From Spirochaetes bacterium RBG_16_67_19 (GTDB lineage: Bacteria > Spirochaetota > Spirochaetia > SZUA-6 > DRHE01): a DNA stretch of 10,469 nucleotides. A program made the position numbers and the translations under genes. Of the stretch, positions 1-5,020 are shown piece after piece. How positions within the stretch are numbered: the stretch's first letter is position 1; the number at the start of each line of letters is the position of its first letter. Below the pieces are notes generated by a model. That model saw only the letters and a list, made by a program, of their open reading frames with translations. It had not been told where the DNA came from and did no database searches. The DNA is taken from positions 1 to 10,469 of the forward strand of contig MIBK01000141.1 in the NCBI GenBank assembly GCA_001829505.1, read 5' to 3'.

Positions 1-2
1 CG

Positions 3-713
3 CCGTTCGACTACGCCGGCAGCGTGCTGCTGGGCATCCCCGCCGAAGCCCCGGAGCCGGTCGAAGCGGGCTTCGCCGCCTTCGTCACGGATTTCATCGG
101 CCGGGCCCTGGCCATTTCCGAGGGGCACGCCCTGGTGCTGTTCACCTCCTACGCGCTGCTGCAGCAGGTGCATCGGGTCGTGGCCCCGGAGTGCAGCGGC
201 AGGGGCATCGCCGTGCTGCGGCAGGGCGAGGACGACCGGGCCCGCCTGCTCTCCAGGTTCCAGGGGGACCCGGCCAGTGTGCTGCTGGCCACCGATTCGT
301 TCTGGGAAGGGGTGGACGCGCCGGGGGAGGCCCTGGAGCTGCTGATCCTTACCCGCCTGCCGTTCCGGGTGCCGGACGACCCTGTGCTGGCGGCCCGGAT
401 GGAAATGATCCGGGAGAGGGGCGGCAATCCGTTCTACGAGCTGTCCCTGCCGGACGCCATAGTGCGGCTGCGGCAGGGCTTTGGCAGGCTGATGCGCCGG
501 CAGGACGACCGCGGCGCCGTGCTGATCCTGGACTCGCGCGTGGTGCGCCGGCCCTATGGCGCGCGCTTCCTGGAGTCCCTGCCGCCCTGCCGGATGTCCG
601 TGGGCAGCTCCGCGGAGGTGCTGGCGGCGCTACGGGAGATGTTCGCCGGAATGCGAAAAAAAAGAGCGCGTCCGCTGGACGCGCTCCCCACTTCGGCTGA
701 AGCCGATGACTAG
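3..713 (+). CDS. DinG/XPD-family ATP-dependent DNA helicase, C-terminal part (5' end outside window)
   Basis: This is the C-terminal helicase domain of a superfamily 2 helicase of the DinG/YoaA/XPD group, which unwinds DNA 5' to 3' using ATP and usually serves repair or R-loop removal. The frame is open to the left edge and begins with S/PFDYAGSVLLGIP, matching the family's SPFDY stretch, so the GTG at 24 is not the start. Visible motifs are a strand with LVLFTSYALL (about 129-163), the LLATDSFWEGVDAPG block (about 285-330), LTRLPFRVPDDP, and motif VI QGFGRLMRR (about 474-500), followed by GAVLILDSRVVRRPYG. The iron-sulphur and Walker A region would lie upstream and cannot be judged. The last residues (RKKRARPLDALPTSAEADD) are not family-like. 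They are encoded by a hairpin that looks like the groES terminator, and the TAG stop sits at the edge of a tandem repeat. Family assignment is firm; the exact subfamily is not. Confidence 0.9.
   Translation, partial: PFDYAGSVLLGIPAEAPEPVEAGFAAFVTDFIGRALAISEGHALVLFTSYALLQQVHRVVAPECSGRGIAVLRQGEDDRARLLSRFQGDPASVLLATDSFWEGVDAPGEALELLILTRLPFRVPDDPVLAARMEMIRERGGNPFYELSLPDAIVRLRQGFGRLMRRQDDRGAVLILDSRVVRRPYGARFLESLPPCRMSVGSSAEVLAALREMFAGMRKKRARPLDALPTSAEADD
656..686 (-). terminator. Intrinsic terminator for groES, lying inside the helicase reading frame
   Basis: GAGCGCGTCC (664-673) and GGACGCGCTC (677-686) form a perfect 10-bp stem with a 3-nt loop. On the plus strand it is preceded by eight A (656-663), so read on the minus strand it is a GC-rich hairpin followed by eight U. 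It lies about 110 bases past the groES stop and faces the right way to end groES. It is wholly inside the 3' end of the convergent helicase gene. On the plus strand no T run follows, so it would not be a terminator for the helicase. Confidence 0.85.
693..706. repeat. Short palindrome at the helicase 3' end
   Basis: TCGGCT, GA, AGCCGA form a near-perfect inverted repeat with a 2-base centre, just before the tandem repeats. It adds a further stem-loop to the series that fills 664-797. There is no T run on either side, so it is not a terminator by itself. Confidence 0.5.
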
Positions 714-797
714 CCTGCCGCTACTGCGGCCCCCTAGCGCGGCTACTGCCGCACTAGCCTGCCGCTACTGCGGCCCCCTAGCGCGGCTACTGCCGCA
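709..797. repeat. Perfect 44-bp tandem duplication made of stem-loops, between two convergent stop codons
   Basis: Two adjacent copies (709-752 and 753-796) are identical over 44 bases, and the base at 797 continues the match. Each copy holds two small hairpins with the same TACT loop and swapped 5-bp stems: GCCGC-TACT-GCGGC (717-730 and 761-774) and GCGGC-TACT-GCCGC (739-752 and 783-796), separated by CCCCTAGC. The array fills the space between the helicase stop (711-713) and the groES stop (798-800). It resembles a small palindromic intergenic element of the REP/BIME kind. That is an analogy only, since no family can be assigned from one locus. No flanking T run supports a terminator. Confidence 0.85.
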
Positions 798-1064
798 TTA
801 GGCCTGGATGACCGCCAGGATGTCGGACATCTTGACGATGAGCTGCTCCTCGCCTTCCACCTTGATCGTGGAGCCCGCGTACTTGTCGTAGATCACGCGG
901 TCCTTGGGCTTCACCTTGATGGCCTCGTCGTCGCCGACCGCGAGGACCACGCCTTCCTGGGTCTTCTCCTGCGCAGTCTGGGGAATGTAGATGCCTCCAG
1001 CTGTCTTCGTCTCCATCTCCACCATTTTGACCAGCACACGGTCACCCAGCGGCTTAACTTTCAT
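798..1064 (-). CDS. groES: Co-chaperonin GroES (10 kDa chaperonin, Cpn10)
   Basis: GroES forms the heptameric lid on the GroEL folding chamber in the cytoplasm. The 88-residue product has the family start MKVKPLGDRVLVK, a mobile loop with T-A-G-G-I-Y-I-P (about residues 21-28; I25-Y26-I27 sits where GroEL-binding I-V-L lies in many homologues), and the end ILAVIQA. It is a little shorter than the common 94-97 residues. The stretch YDKYAG (residues 59-64), in place of the usual Y.KYGG, is one I associate with spirochaetes. ATG at 1062-1064 follows a strong AGGAGG nine bases upstream. No groEL lies on either side: upstream is a divergent gene, and downstream are the repeat array and terminator. 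groES therefore appears to be a single-gene transcript with a sigma70-type promoter. I find no CIRCE inverted repeat in the leader. Confidence 0.96.
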   Translation of the reverse strand: MKVKPLGDRVLVKMVEMETKTAGGIYIPQTAQEKTQEGVVLAVGDDEAIKVKPKDRVIYDKYAGSTIKVEGEEQLIVKMSDILAVIQA

Positions 1065-1073
1065 TCCCTTGTT

Positions 1074-1079
1074 CCTCCT
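1074..1079 (-). promoter_or_regulatory. Ribosome binding site of groES
   Basis: On the minus strand AGGAGG lies nine bases before the ATG at 1062-1064. It matches the 16S anti-Shine-Dalgarno core and fixes the groES start. Confidence 0.85.
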
Positions 1080-1126
1080 GAATCAGTGTTGTTTTGTTTT
1101 CCGATTTTTAAGCGGATTCACCGGAG

Positions 1127-1156
1127 AATATAACGAATCATCGGCGGGATCGTCAA
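1127..1156 (-). promoter_or_regulatory. Sigma70-type promoter of groES
   Basis: On the minus strand TTGACG (1151-1156, -35) is followed after 18 bases by TATATT (1127-1132, -10). Shifting the -10 one base upstream to TTATAT gives 17-base spacing. Transcription would start near 1120, leaving a leader of about 55 bases before the groES ATG. The leader is A/T-rich and shows no TTAGCACTC-N9-GAGTGCTAA (CIRCE) element. Confidence 0.7.
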
Positions 1157-1161
1157 CACGG

Positions 1162-1191
1162 TTGCCGTAGCTCCCCCGTCGTAGGTATCTT
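1162..1191 (+). promoter_or_regulatory. Possible sigma70-type promoter of the SEC-C protein gene
   Basis: TTGCCG (1162-1167) and TATCTT (1186-1191) are spaced by 18 bases, facing away from the groES promoter. The two -35 boxes lie back to back, five bases apart. The predicted start of transcription (about 1198) is only about nine bases before the ATG at 1207, where no Shine-Dalgarno is visible. This is weaker than the groES promoter and is an inference from matches to consensus. Confidence 0.4.
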
Positions 1192-1206
1192 GATAAGACG
1201 CAGCCT

Positions 1207-1869
1207 ATGGAATGTTGGCGAAGTGATTTCCACCGCGGAGTGATCTCCTTGAGCCGGCACGATCCGGGGGGCGCGGTGGGGCATTTCTCCAGGGCGCTGC
1301 GGGAGTGCCCCGTGGCCAGGAAGCGGGACCTGGCCAGGCTGCTGTACTACCTGGGCATGGCGCTGCGGCGCCTGGGCTTTCCCAACTCCGCGGTGCGCAC
1401 CTGGATCACCTCCCAGCGCGCCAGGCGCCACCGCCAGACCCGCGAGCTGATCCAGCGTTTCGCCAACGGCTACGGCATGGCCAGGCAGCTCTCCGGGGAC
1501 CTGGACGACTGGCAGGCTTTCTACGCCATTCACACCAAGCGCTACCTGCGCTGCTTCGGAAAGCGCGCCTTCTCCAGCGCGGATGAGCGCTGCATGCTGG
1601 CGGATATCATCCGCGATTCCTGGCTGACGCTGCGCGAATCCGGCACCCTGGAGGGCAAAAGCACGGCGGAGAAGAGCGTCCTGTTCCAGGCCACGAACAT
1701 CGATTTCCCGTTGTTCCACCAGGCGAGGGACCCTGTGGTACGGGTGGATTTTCGGACCGGGGAGCGCCTGTGCGCCGAAAGCCCCTGCTTTTGCGGAAGC
1801 GGGCTGCCGTTTCTGGCCTGCTGCGGCCGCACCCCAGGGGAGGATGAGCTGGAAACAGGGTTTTTTTGA
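1207..1869 (+). CDS. Uncharacterised protein with TPR-like helices and a C-terminal SEC-C zinc motif
   Basis: The 220-residue product has no recognised enzyme function. Residues about 10-75 look like TPR-type helical hairpins (GGAVGHFSRALRECP, then LARLLYYLGMALRRLGFPNSAVRTW). TPRs are usually protein-binding surfaces. The C-terminus has CFCGSGLPFLACCG (Cys194, Cys196, Cys205, Cys206), matching the SEC-C pattern C-x-C-G-S-G-x-x-x-x-x-C-C-G known from the end of SecA and from many unrelated proteins, where it binds zinc. The usual lysines of that motif are missing here. There is no signal peptide or membrane segment, so a cytoplasmic location is likely. The start is uncertain because no Shine-Dalgarno precedes the ATG at 1207; GTG at 1240 is an alternative. 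The gene lies between groES (divergent) and a sigma factor gene (same strand), which could mean a stress or regulatory role, but this is a guess. Confidence 0.75.
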   Translation: MECWRSDFHRGVISLSRHDPGGAVGHFSRALRECPVARKRDLARLLYYLGMALRRLGFPNSAVRTWITSQRARRHRQTRELIQRFANGYGMARQLSGDLDDWQAFYAIHTKRYLRCFGKRAFSSADERCMLADIIRDSWLTLRESGTLEGKSTAEKSVLFQATNIDFPLFHQARDPVVRVDFRTGERLCAESPCFCGSGLPFLACCGRTPGEDELETGFF

Positions 1870-1885
1870 CCCGAAAACCGGGTTA
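1867..1885 (+). repeat. Weak hairpin just after the SEC-C gene stop
   Basis: ACCCG (1869-1873) and CGGGT (1879-1883) pair around AAAAC, with a G-U and a T-A pair possible outside. A T7 run (1861-1867) lies before the hairpin, not after it, so it does not fit a standard terminator. No other terminator is visible for the SEC-C gene. Confidence 0.3.
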
Positions 1886-1933
1886 TTGCCCTGAAGTGGG
1901 TAGATATGACCCGATCCGGCTGGCCGGTAGAAT

Positions 1934-1976
1934 TACTCCAAAAACTATCCGATAACTATATACTCCAGAAATAGTT
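1934..1976 (+). promoter_or_regulatory. Repeat cluster upstream of the sigma54 promoter, possible activator-binding site
   Basis: In an A/T-rich patch, AACTAT occurs at 1943-1948 and 1954-1959, 11 bases apart (one helical turn), and its reverse complement ATAGTT at 1971-1976, giving AACTAT-N11-ATAGTT. TACTCCA also occurs twice (1934-1940 and 1961-1967), each followed by a purine and AAA. The cluster lies about 25-65 bases upstream of the -24 element. Enhancer-binding proteins of sigma54 systems commonly bind repeated sites upstream, so this is a candidate operator. TATACT at 1959-1964 could alternatively be a sigma70 -10 box, but no good -35 precedes it. Confidence 0.45.
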
Positions 1977-1998
1977 AGGTTTCCGTTTTTTCAGCGTT

Positions 1999-2014
1999 TG
2001 GCATGTCATTTGCT
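1999..2014 (+). promoter_or_regulatory. Sigma54 (RpoN) -24/-12 promoter of the sigma factor gene
   Basis: TGGCATGTCATTTGCT fits the consensus TGGCAC-N5-TTGCA/T with a single mismatch (T for C at 2004). The invariant GG (2000-2001) and GC (2012-2013) are exactly ten bases apart, as required by RpoN. Transcription would start near 2025, just upstream of the Shine-Dalgarno at 2035. RpoN promoters need an ATP-driven activator, for which the repeats at 1934-1976 are candidate sites. rpoN itself is not in the window. Confidence 0.65.
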
Positions 2015-2034
2015 TTATGTATGGTTACCAACAT

Positions 2035-2040
2035 GGAGGA
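2035..2040 (+). promoter_or_regulatory. Ribosome binding site that sets the sigma factor start
   Basis: GGAGGA lies four bases before the ATG at 2045. It overlaps the earlier in-frame ATG at 2033, and the in-frame ATG at 2003 lies inside the -24/-12 promoter, so neither of those is a likely start. Confidence 0.8.
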
Positions 2041-2044
2041 AATC

Positions 2045-2923
2045 ATGCCGCAGGCTCGTAAAGAGATCCAGAGCTACCGGGAATTCCGTCAGGACGACGA
2101 GAACATACTGTCTCTCTATCTGAAGGAGATCAACCGCATTCCCCTGCTGACCCGTTCAGAGGAGGAGCAGACGGCCACCCTGGCCGCCCAAGGGGACAAA
2201 GCGTCCAAGAATCGGCTGATCAAGGCCAACCTGCGCTTCGTGGTCAACGTGGCCAAAAAATACCAGAACCAGGGGCTGCCCCTGGCCGACCTGATCAGCG
2301 AGGGCAACATCGGACTGATCAACGCCATCGAGCGCTTCGACGTCTCCAAGGGCTATCACTTCATCTCCTACGCCGTCTGGTGGATCCGCCAGGCCATCCT
2401 GAAGGCCATCTGCGAGAAGTCGCGCATGATCCGCCTCCCCCTGAACCGGGCCAACGAGCTGGTGCAGATCGAGAAGGTCCGCAAGGAGCTGGGGGGCGCG
2501 GGCCGGGGCGACTCGGAGATCGTGGAGATCGCCCGGCAGCTGGACATGGACCAGGACCACGTGGCCGACCTGATCAACATCTCCCGGGACCTGATCTCCC
2601 TGGACACCCCGATCTACGACGAGAAGGACTCCTCATTGCTCAGCGATTTCGTGGAAGACCGCGGCTACAAAGCCCCCCACGAGGTGGTGGTGGACAAGGC
2701 CCTGCGGGAGGAGATCAACCAGGTGCTGGACACCCTGAGCCAGAAGGAGGCCGACATCATCCAGTACCGCTTCGGGCTGAACGGCCGCCGGCCGATGTCC
2801 CTGAAGGAGATCGGCAGCCGCTACAAGCTGACCAAGGAGCGCATCCGGCAGATCGAGAAGAAGGCCCTGAAGCGCCTGCAGCACCCCTCGCGCTCCAGCC
2901 CCCTGCGCGCCTATATGAACTGA
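2045..2923 (+). CDS. Sigma70-family RNA polymerase sigma factor, short primary-like (group 2 type)
   Basis: This factor directs RNA polymerase to promoters. The 292-residue product from ATG 2045 begins MPQARKEIQSYREF and lacks the acidic region 1.1 of housekeeping RpoD. Region 1.2 is about residues 18-50 (LSLYLKEINRIPLLTRSEEE). Region 2 is 55-130, with NLRFVVNVAKKYQNQGLPLADLISEGNIGL and the region 2.3-2.4 stretch GYHFISYAVWWIRQAI. Region 3 is about 133-205. Region 4 is 220-282, with the helix-turn-helix LKEIGSRYKLTKERIRQIEKKALKRLQH. Region 2 is close to the RpoD/RpoS type, so it should read promoters resembling -10/-35 boxes. I chose the start at 2045 rather than 2003 because of the Shine-Dalgarno and because 2003 lies inside the sigma54 promoter. 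A perfect terminator follows. It may be a general stress or alternative sigma such as RpoS, or the SigA-like second sigma of treponemes; the sequence alone does not decide. Confidence 0.92.
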   Translation: MPQARKEIQSYREFRQDDENILSLYLKEINRIPLLTRSEEEQTATLAAQGDKASKNRLIKANLRFVVNVAKKYQNQGLPLADLISEGNIGLINAIERFDVSKGYHFISYAVWWIRQAILKAICEKSRMIRLPLNRANELVQIEKVRKELGGAGRGDSEIVEIARQLDMDQDHVADLINISRDLISLDTPIYDEKDSSLLSDFVEDRGYKAPHEVVVDKALREEINQVLDTLSQKEADIIQYRFGLNGRRPMSLKEIGSRYKLTKERIRQIEKKALKRLQHPSRSSPLRAYMN

Positions 2924-2941
2924 TCCCGGCCTGACCCCACG

Positions 2942-2973
2942 AGCACGCGCTGCCCGGCGCGTGCTTTTTTTTT
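2942..2973 (+). terminator. Intrinsic terminator of the sigma factor gene
   Basis: AGCACGCGC (2942-2950) and GCGCGTGCT (2957-2965) form a perfect 9-bp stem with a 6-base loop, followed by a run of T to 2973. It lies 18 bases after the sigma factor stop and only about 20 bases before the patatin start. The patatin gene must therefore have its own promoter or rely on read-through. Confidence 0.92.
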
Positions 2974-2979
2974 CACCCA

Positions 2980-2988
2980 TGCTACACT
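2980..2988 (+). promoter_or_regulatory. Possible extended -10 promoter of the patatin gene
   Basis: TGCTACACT contains TG-N-TACACT, an extended -10 form, directly after the terminator T run. A -35 box would fall in the terminator hairpin, and none is evident. The predicted transcription start is at about 2994-2996, so the message would be leaderless or nearly so. Only a weak Shine-Dalgarno-like GGGTC is seen before the ATG at 2994, which fits this idea. Confidence 0.35.
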
Positions 2989-2993
2989 GGGTC

Positions 2994-4922
2994 ATGCGCA
3001 CCGTGGTCCTGCTGATCGTCCTGGCCTTTGCCTGCCTGGCGCCGGCCGCCGAGCCCCGGGAGGACTTCCTGCGCATCGACCTGCCCCTGGCCCTGGGCTA
3101 CGCCCGGGTCCAGGAGCGGCTGGAGGCGGTCCGCGCCCTGCGCCCGACCGTGGGCCTGCACCTCTCCGGAGGCTCGGCCCGGGCTTTCGCCCACCTGGGC
3201 GTCCTGCGGCGGCTGGAGGAGGAAGGTCTGTACCCGGACGTGGTCGTGACCAACTCCATGGGCTCGGTCATCGGCCTGCTGTACGCGGCGGGGGTGCCGC
3301 TGGACGTGATCGAGGAGCTCTTCCAATACATTGATTTCGGGGAGCTTTTCACCCTCAAGCTGCCCACCGGCGGAGGCCTGGCCGACCTGCGTGGGATGTC
3401 CGCCCTGCTCCAGGCCCTGGTGGGCGAAGTCGATGTGGCCGAGCTGCCCATCCCCGTGGTGGTGGTCTGCGAGGACCTGGTCAGCATGCGCCGGGTACTG
3501 GTGGCCGAAGGGCCGTTCGGCGAGGTGCTGCGCGCCGCGATCGCCATTCCGGCCCTCTTCGAGCCCGTAGAGCTGGAAGGCCTCACCCTGATCGACGGGG
3601 GAATCACCAACCTGGTTCCCTTGGAGCCCTTCGCCGGGCTCAACGAGGCCGTCATTTCCGGGACCGCTTTCTACAACCGCGACCTGGAGCCCAAGGACCC
3701 CTTCACGATCTTCACCATGGCCGTCAACATCGGCAAGAGCCGTACCGCGGTGCAGGACCTCCGGCGCTTCCAGCCTCTGCTGATCCGCACGGACGTGGAG
3801 GAGTTCAGCTTCATGGGCTGGCACCAGCTGGCCCTTATCCAGGGCAGGGGCTACGATTCCTGCGCCGAGCGTATTGGGGAGCTGCGCGCCTATCTCCAGC
3901 GGACCGGCGTGCCGCTGCCGCTGCCGGACCCCCGCGGCGCGGCCGCGGAGCGCTACCGGCGGCGCTGGCGGGACATCAGGGGCCGGCTGGAGGCCGGCCA
4001 GGGCCTGCCGCTGCCGGAGGGCTACCATGCCCTGCAGCTCCATCCGCTGGTGTTGCGCCGGTACCGGGGCTCCAACCGGCTGGTGCAGGCCAACTTCGCC
4101 GCGGCCAGCTACCTGTACGAGAAGGGATACGGCGGCTTGCGCCTGGGTTTGCTCAGCGACCTGGGTTCCCGGCATGGGGCCTTCCTGGATCTGGACGCGG
4201 CACCGGGCGGCGTCCTTGCGCTGGAGCTGGAGAACTACCTTTTTTTCACCCTGGACGGCGCCCTCCTGCAGGACCCCTCCAGCTACCATCTGCTGCGCGC
4301 CAGCCTGGAACCGGCCGTGGCCGGGTGGTTATCCGGCGGGCCTTTCCTGCTGGGCGAGCTCCTGGTGCCGCTGCAGGGCGGTGAGCCGGCGATGCGGACG
4401 GCCGGCGGCCTGCGGGCCAGGGCGCGCGGCCCGGGCACCCGCGCCGGCGCTCAGCTGGGCGGATTTTGGGCCTCTCCGTCGACCGCGGGCCTGGAAGCGG
4501 AGCTGTACCTCCGGCAAAGCCTGGGCGGTCCGCTGTACGCCTTCGGCCGGGCCCTCCTGCATGCCTGCGGGCAGGGGATGGAGGCGCCGGGCTACAACGA
4601 TTTCTACCGGGGGATTCTCCCCTCCGTTCCCCTGGCCTCCTTCGCCGTGTTCAATGCCGAGCTGATCCTGGCTCCGGCCTCCCTGGCCCTGCCTCTTTGG
4701 GAAAGCGTGATATTCCGACGGCTCGAGATCTCCGCTTTCGGCGACATGTTCTGGCGGGAAGCGGCCGGGCTTTCTTCGGACATCGCTGTTTCCCTGGGAG
4801 CCAGCCTGCAGGGTGAGGCCGGCCTTTGGGGGCTCATCCCGCTGCGGGCCATGCTTTCCGTCGGCTACGACCTGGCAAAAGGCAGGGCGTTCGTTTCGCT
4901 GAACCTGGGCCGGCTGTTTTGA
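2994..4922 (+). CDS. Patatin-like phospholipase with signal peptide and probable outer-membrane beta-barrel (PlpD-like)
   Basis: Patatin domains are Ser-Asp lipid acyl hydrolases. The 642-residue product starts with a signal peptide (MRTVVLLIVLAFACLAPAA, cleavage probably after AA at about 19), so it is exported. The patatin domain spans about residues 52-310. It has the oxyanion loop GGSARA (59-64), a nucleophile elbow TNSMGS with Ser88, and the DGG motif with Asp201. Both catalytic residues are present, but the usual GGGxRG and GxSxG are altered to GGSARA and NxSxG. The C-terminal half (about 345-642) is rich in alternating hydrophobic segments and Gly/Tyr/aromatic residues, and ends in VSLNLGRLF with a terminal Phe. 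This is typical of outer-membrane barrels of the BamA-like type fused to patatin in type Vd autotransporters. The GTG at 2961 and ATG at 2979 are in frame, but the signal peptide argues for 2994. The patatin call is firm; the barrel is inferred. Confidence 0.87.
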   Translation: MRTVVLLIVLAFACLAPAAEPREDFLRIDLPLALGYARVQERLEAVRALRPTVGLHLSGGSARAFAHLGVLRRLEEEGLYPDVVVTNSMGSVIGLLYAAGVPLDVIEELFQYIDFGELFTLKLPTGGGLADLRGMSALLQALVGEVDVAELPIPVVVVCEDLVSMRRVLVAEGPFGEVLRAAIAIPALFEPVELEGLTLIDGGITNLVPLEPFAGLNEAVISGTAFYNRDLEPKDPFTIFTMAVNIGKSRTAVQDLRRFQPLLIRTDVEEFSFMGWHQLALIQGRGYDSCAERIGELRAYLQRTGVPLPLPDPRGAAAERYRRRWRDIRGRLEAGQGLPLPEGYHALQLHPLVLRRYRGSNRLVQANFAAASYLYEKGYGGLRLGLLSDLGSRHGAFLDLDAAPGGVLALELENYLFFTLDGALLQDPSSYHLLRASLEPAVAGWLSGGPFLLGELLVPLQGGEPAMRTAGGLRARARGPGTRAGAQLGGFWASPSTAGLEAELYLRQSLGGPLYAFGRALLHACGQGMEAPGYNDFYRGILPSVPLASFAVFNAELILAPASLALPLWESVIFRRLEISAFGDMFWREAAGLSSDIAVSLGASLQGEAGLWGLIPLRAMLSVGYDLAKGRAFVSLNLGRLF

Positions 4923-4926
4923 ATGG

Positions 4927-4956
4927 TTGACTCGGGGCTGGGCAACGGTGTATTCA
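4927..4956 (+). promoter_or_regulatory. Possible sigma70-type promoter of ppdK
   Basis: TTGACT (4927-4932) and TATTCA (4951-4956) are spaced by 18 bases, just after the patatin stop. Transcription would start near 4963, leaving a leader of about 58 bases. No terminator for the patatin gene is visible, so ppdK may also receive read-through. Confidence 0.45.
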
Positions 4957-5003
4957 TGTAACAACCGATGCTCGGCAATCAATCAATACAAACACACTGA
5001 TAC

Positions 5004-5010
5004 AGGAAGG
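5004..5010 (+). promoter_or_regulatory. Ribosome binding site of ppdK
   Basis: AGGAAGG lies ten bases before the ATG at 5021. It is purine-rich and slightly far from the start, but it is the only good candidate. It agrees with the protein start MTKHVYLFGGG. Confidence 0.6.
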
Positions 5011-5020
5011 GGCCAAGATC

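Noticed and set aside
709..797. Tandem repeats considered as a CRISPR array
   Set aside because: The two copies are directly adjacent, with no spacers and no cas genes in the window.
1081..1150. Searched the groES leader for a CIRCE (HrcA) operator
   Set aside because: Only a weak TCCG/CGGA pairing is present. The 9-N9-9 inverted repeat is absent.
2003..2044. Longer sigma factor start at ATG 2003 (306 residues)
   Set aside because: This ATG lies within the -24/-12 promoter and upstream of the expected transcript start, and it lacks a ribosome site. ATG 2045 has GGAGGA in place.
2982..4289. A 435-codon minus-strand frame opposite the patatin gene
   Set aside because: It is a shadow of the patatin codons. 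Its Gln/Gly/Ala-rich composition has no recognisable domain.
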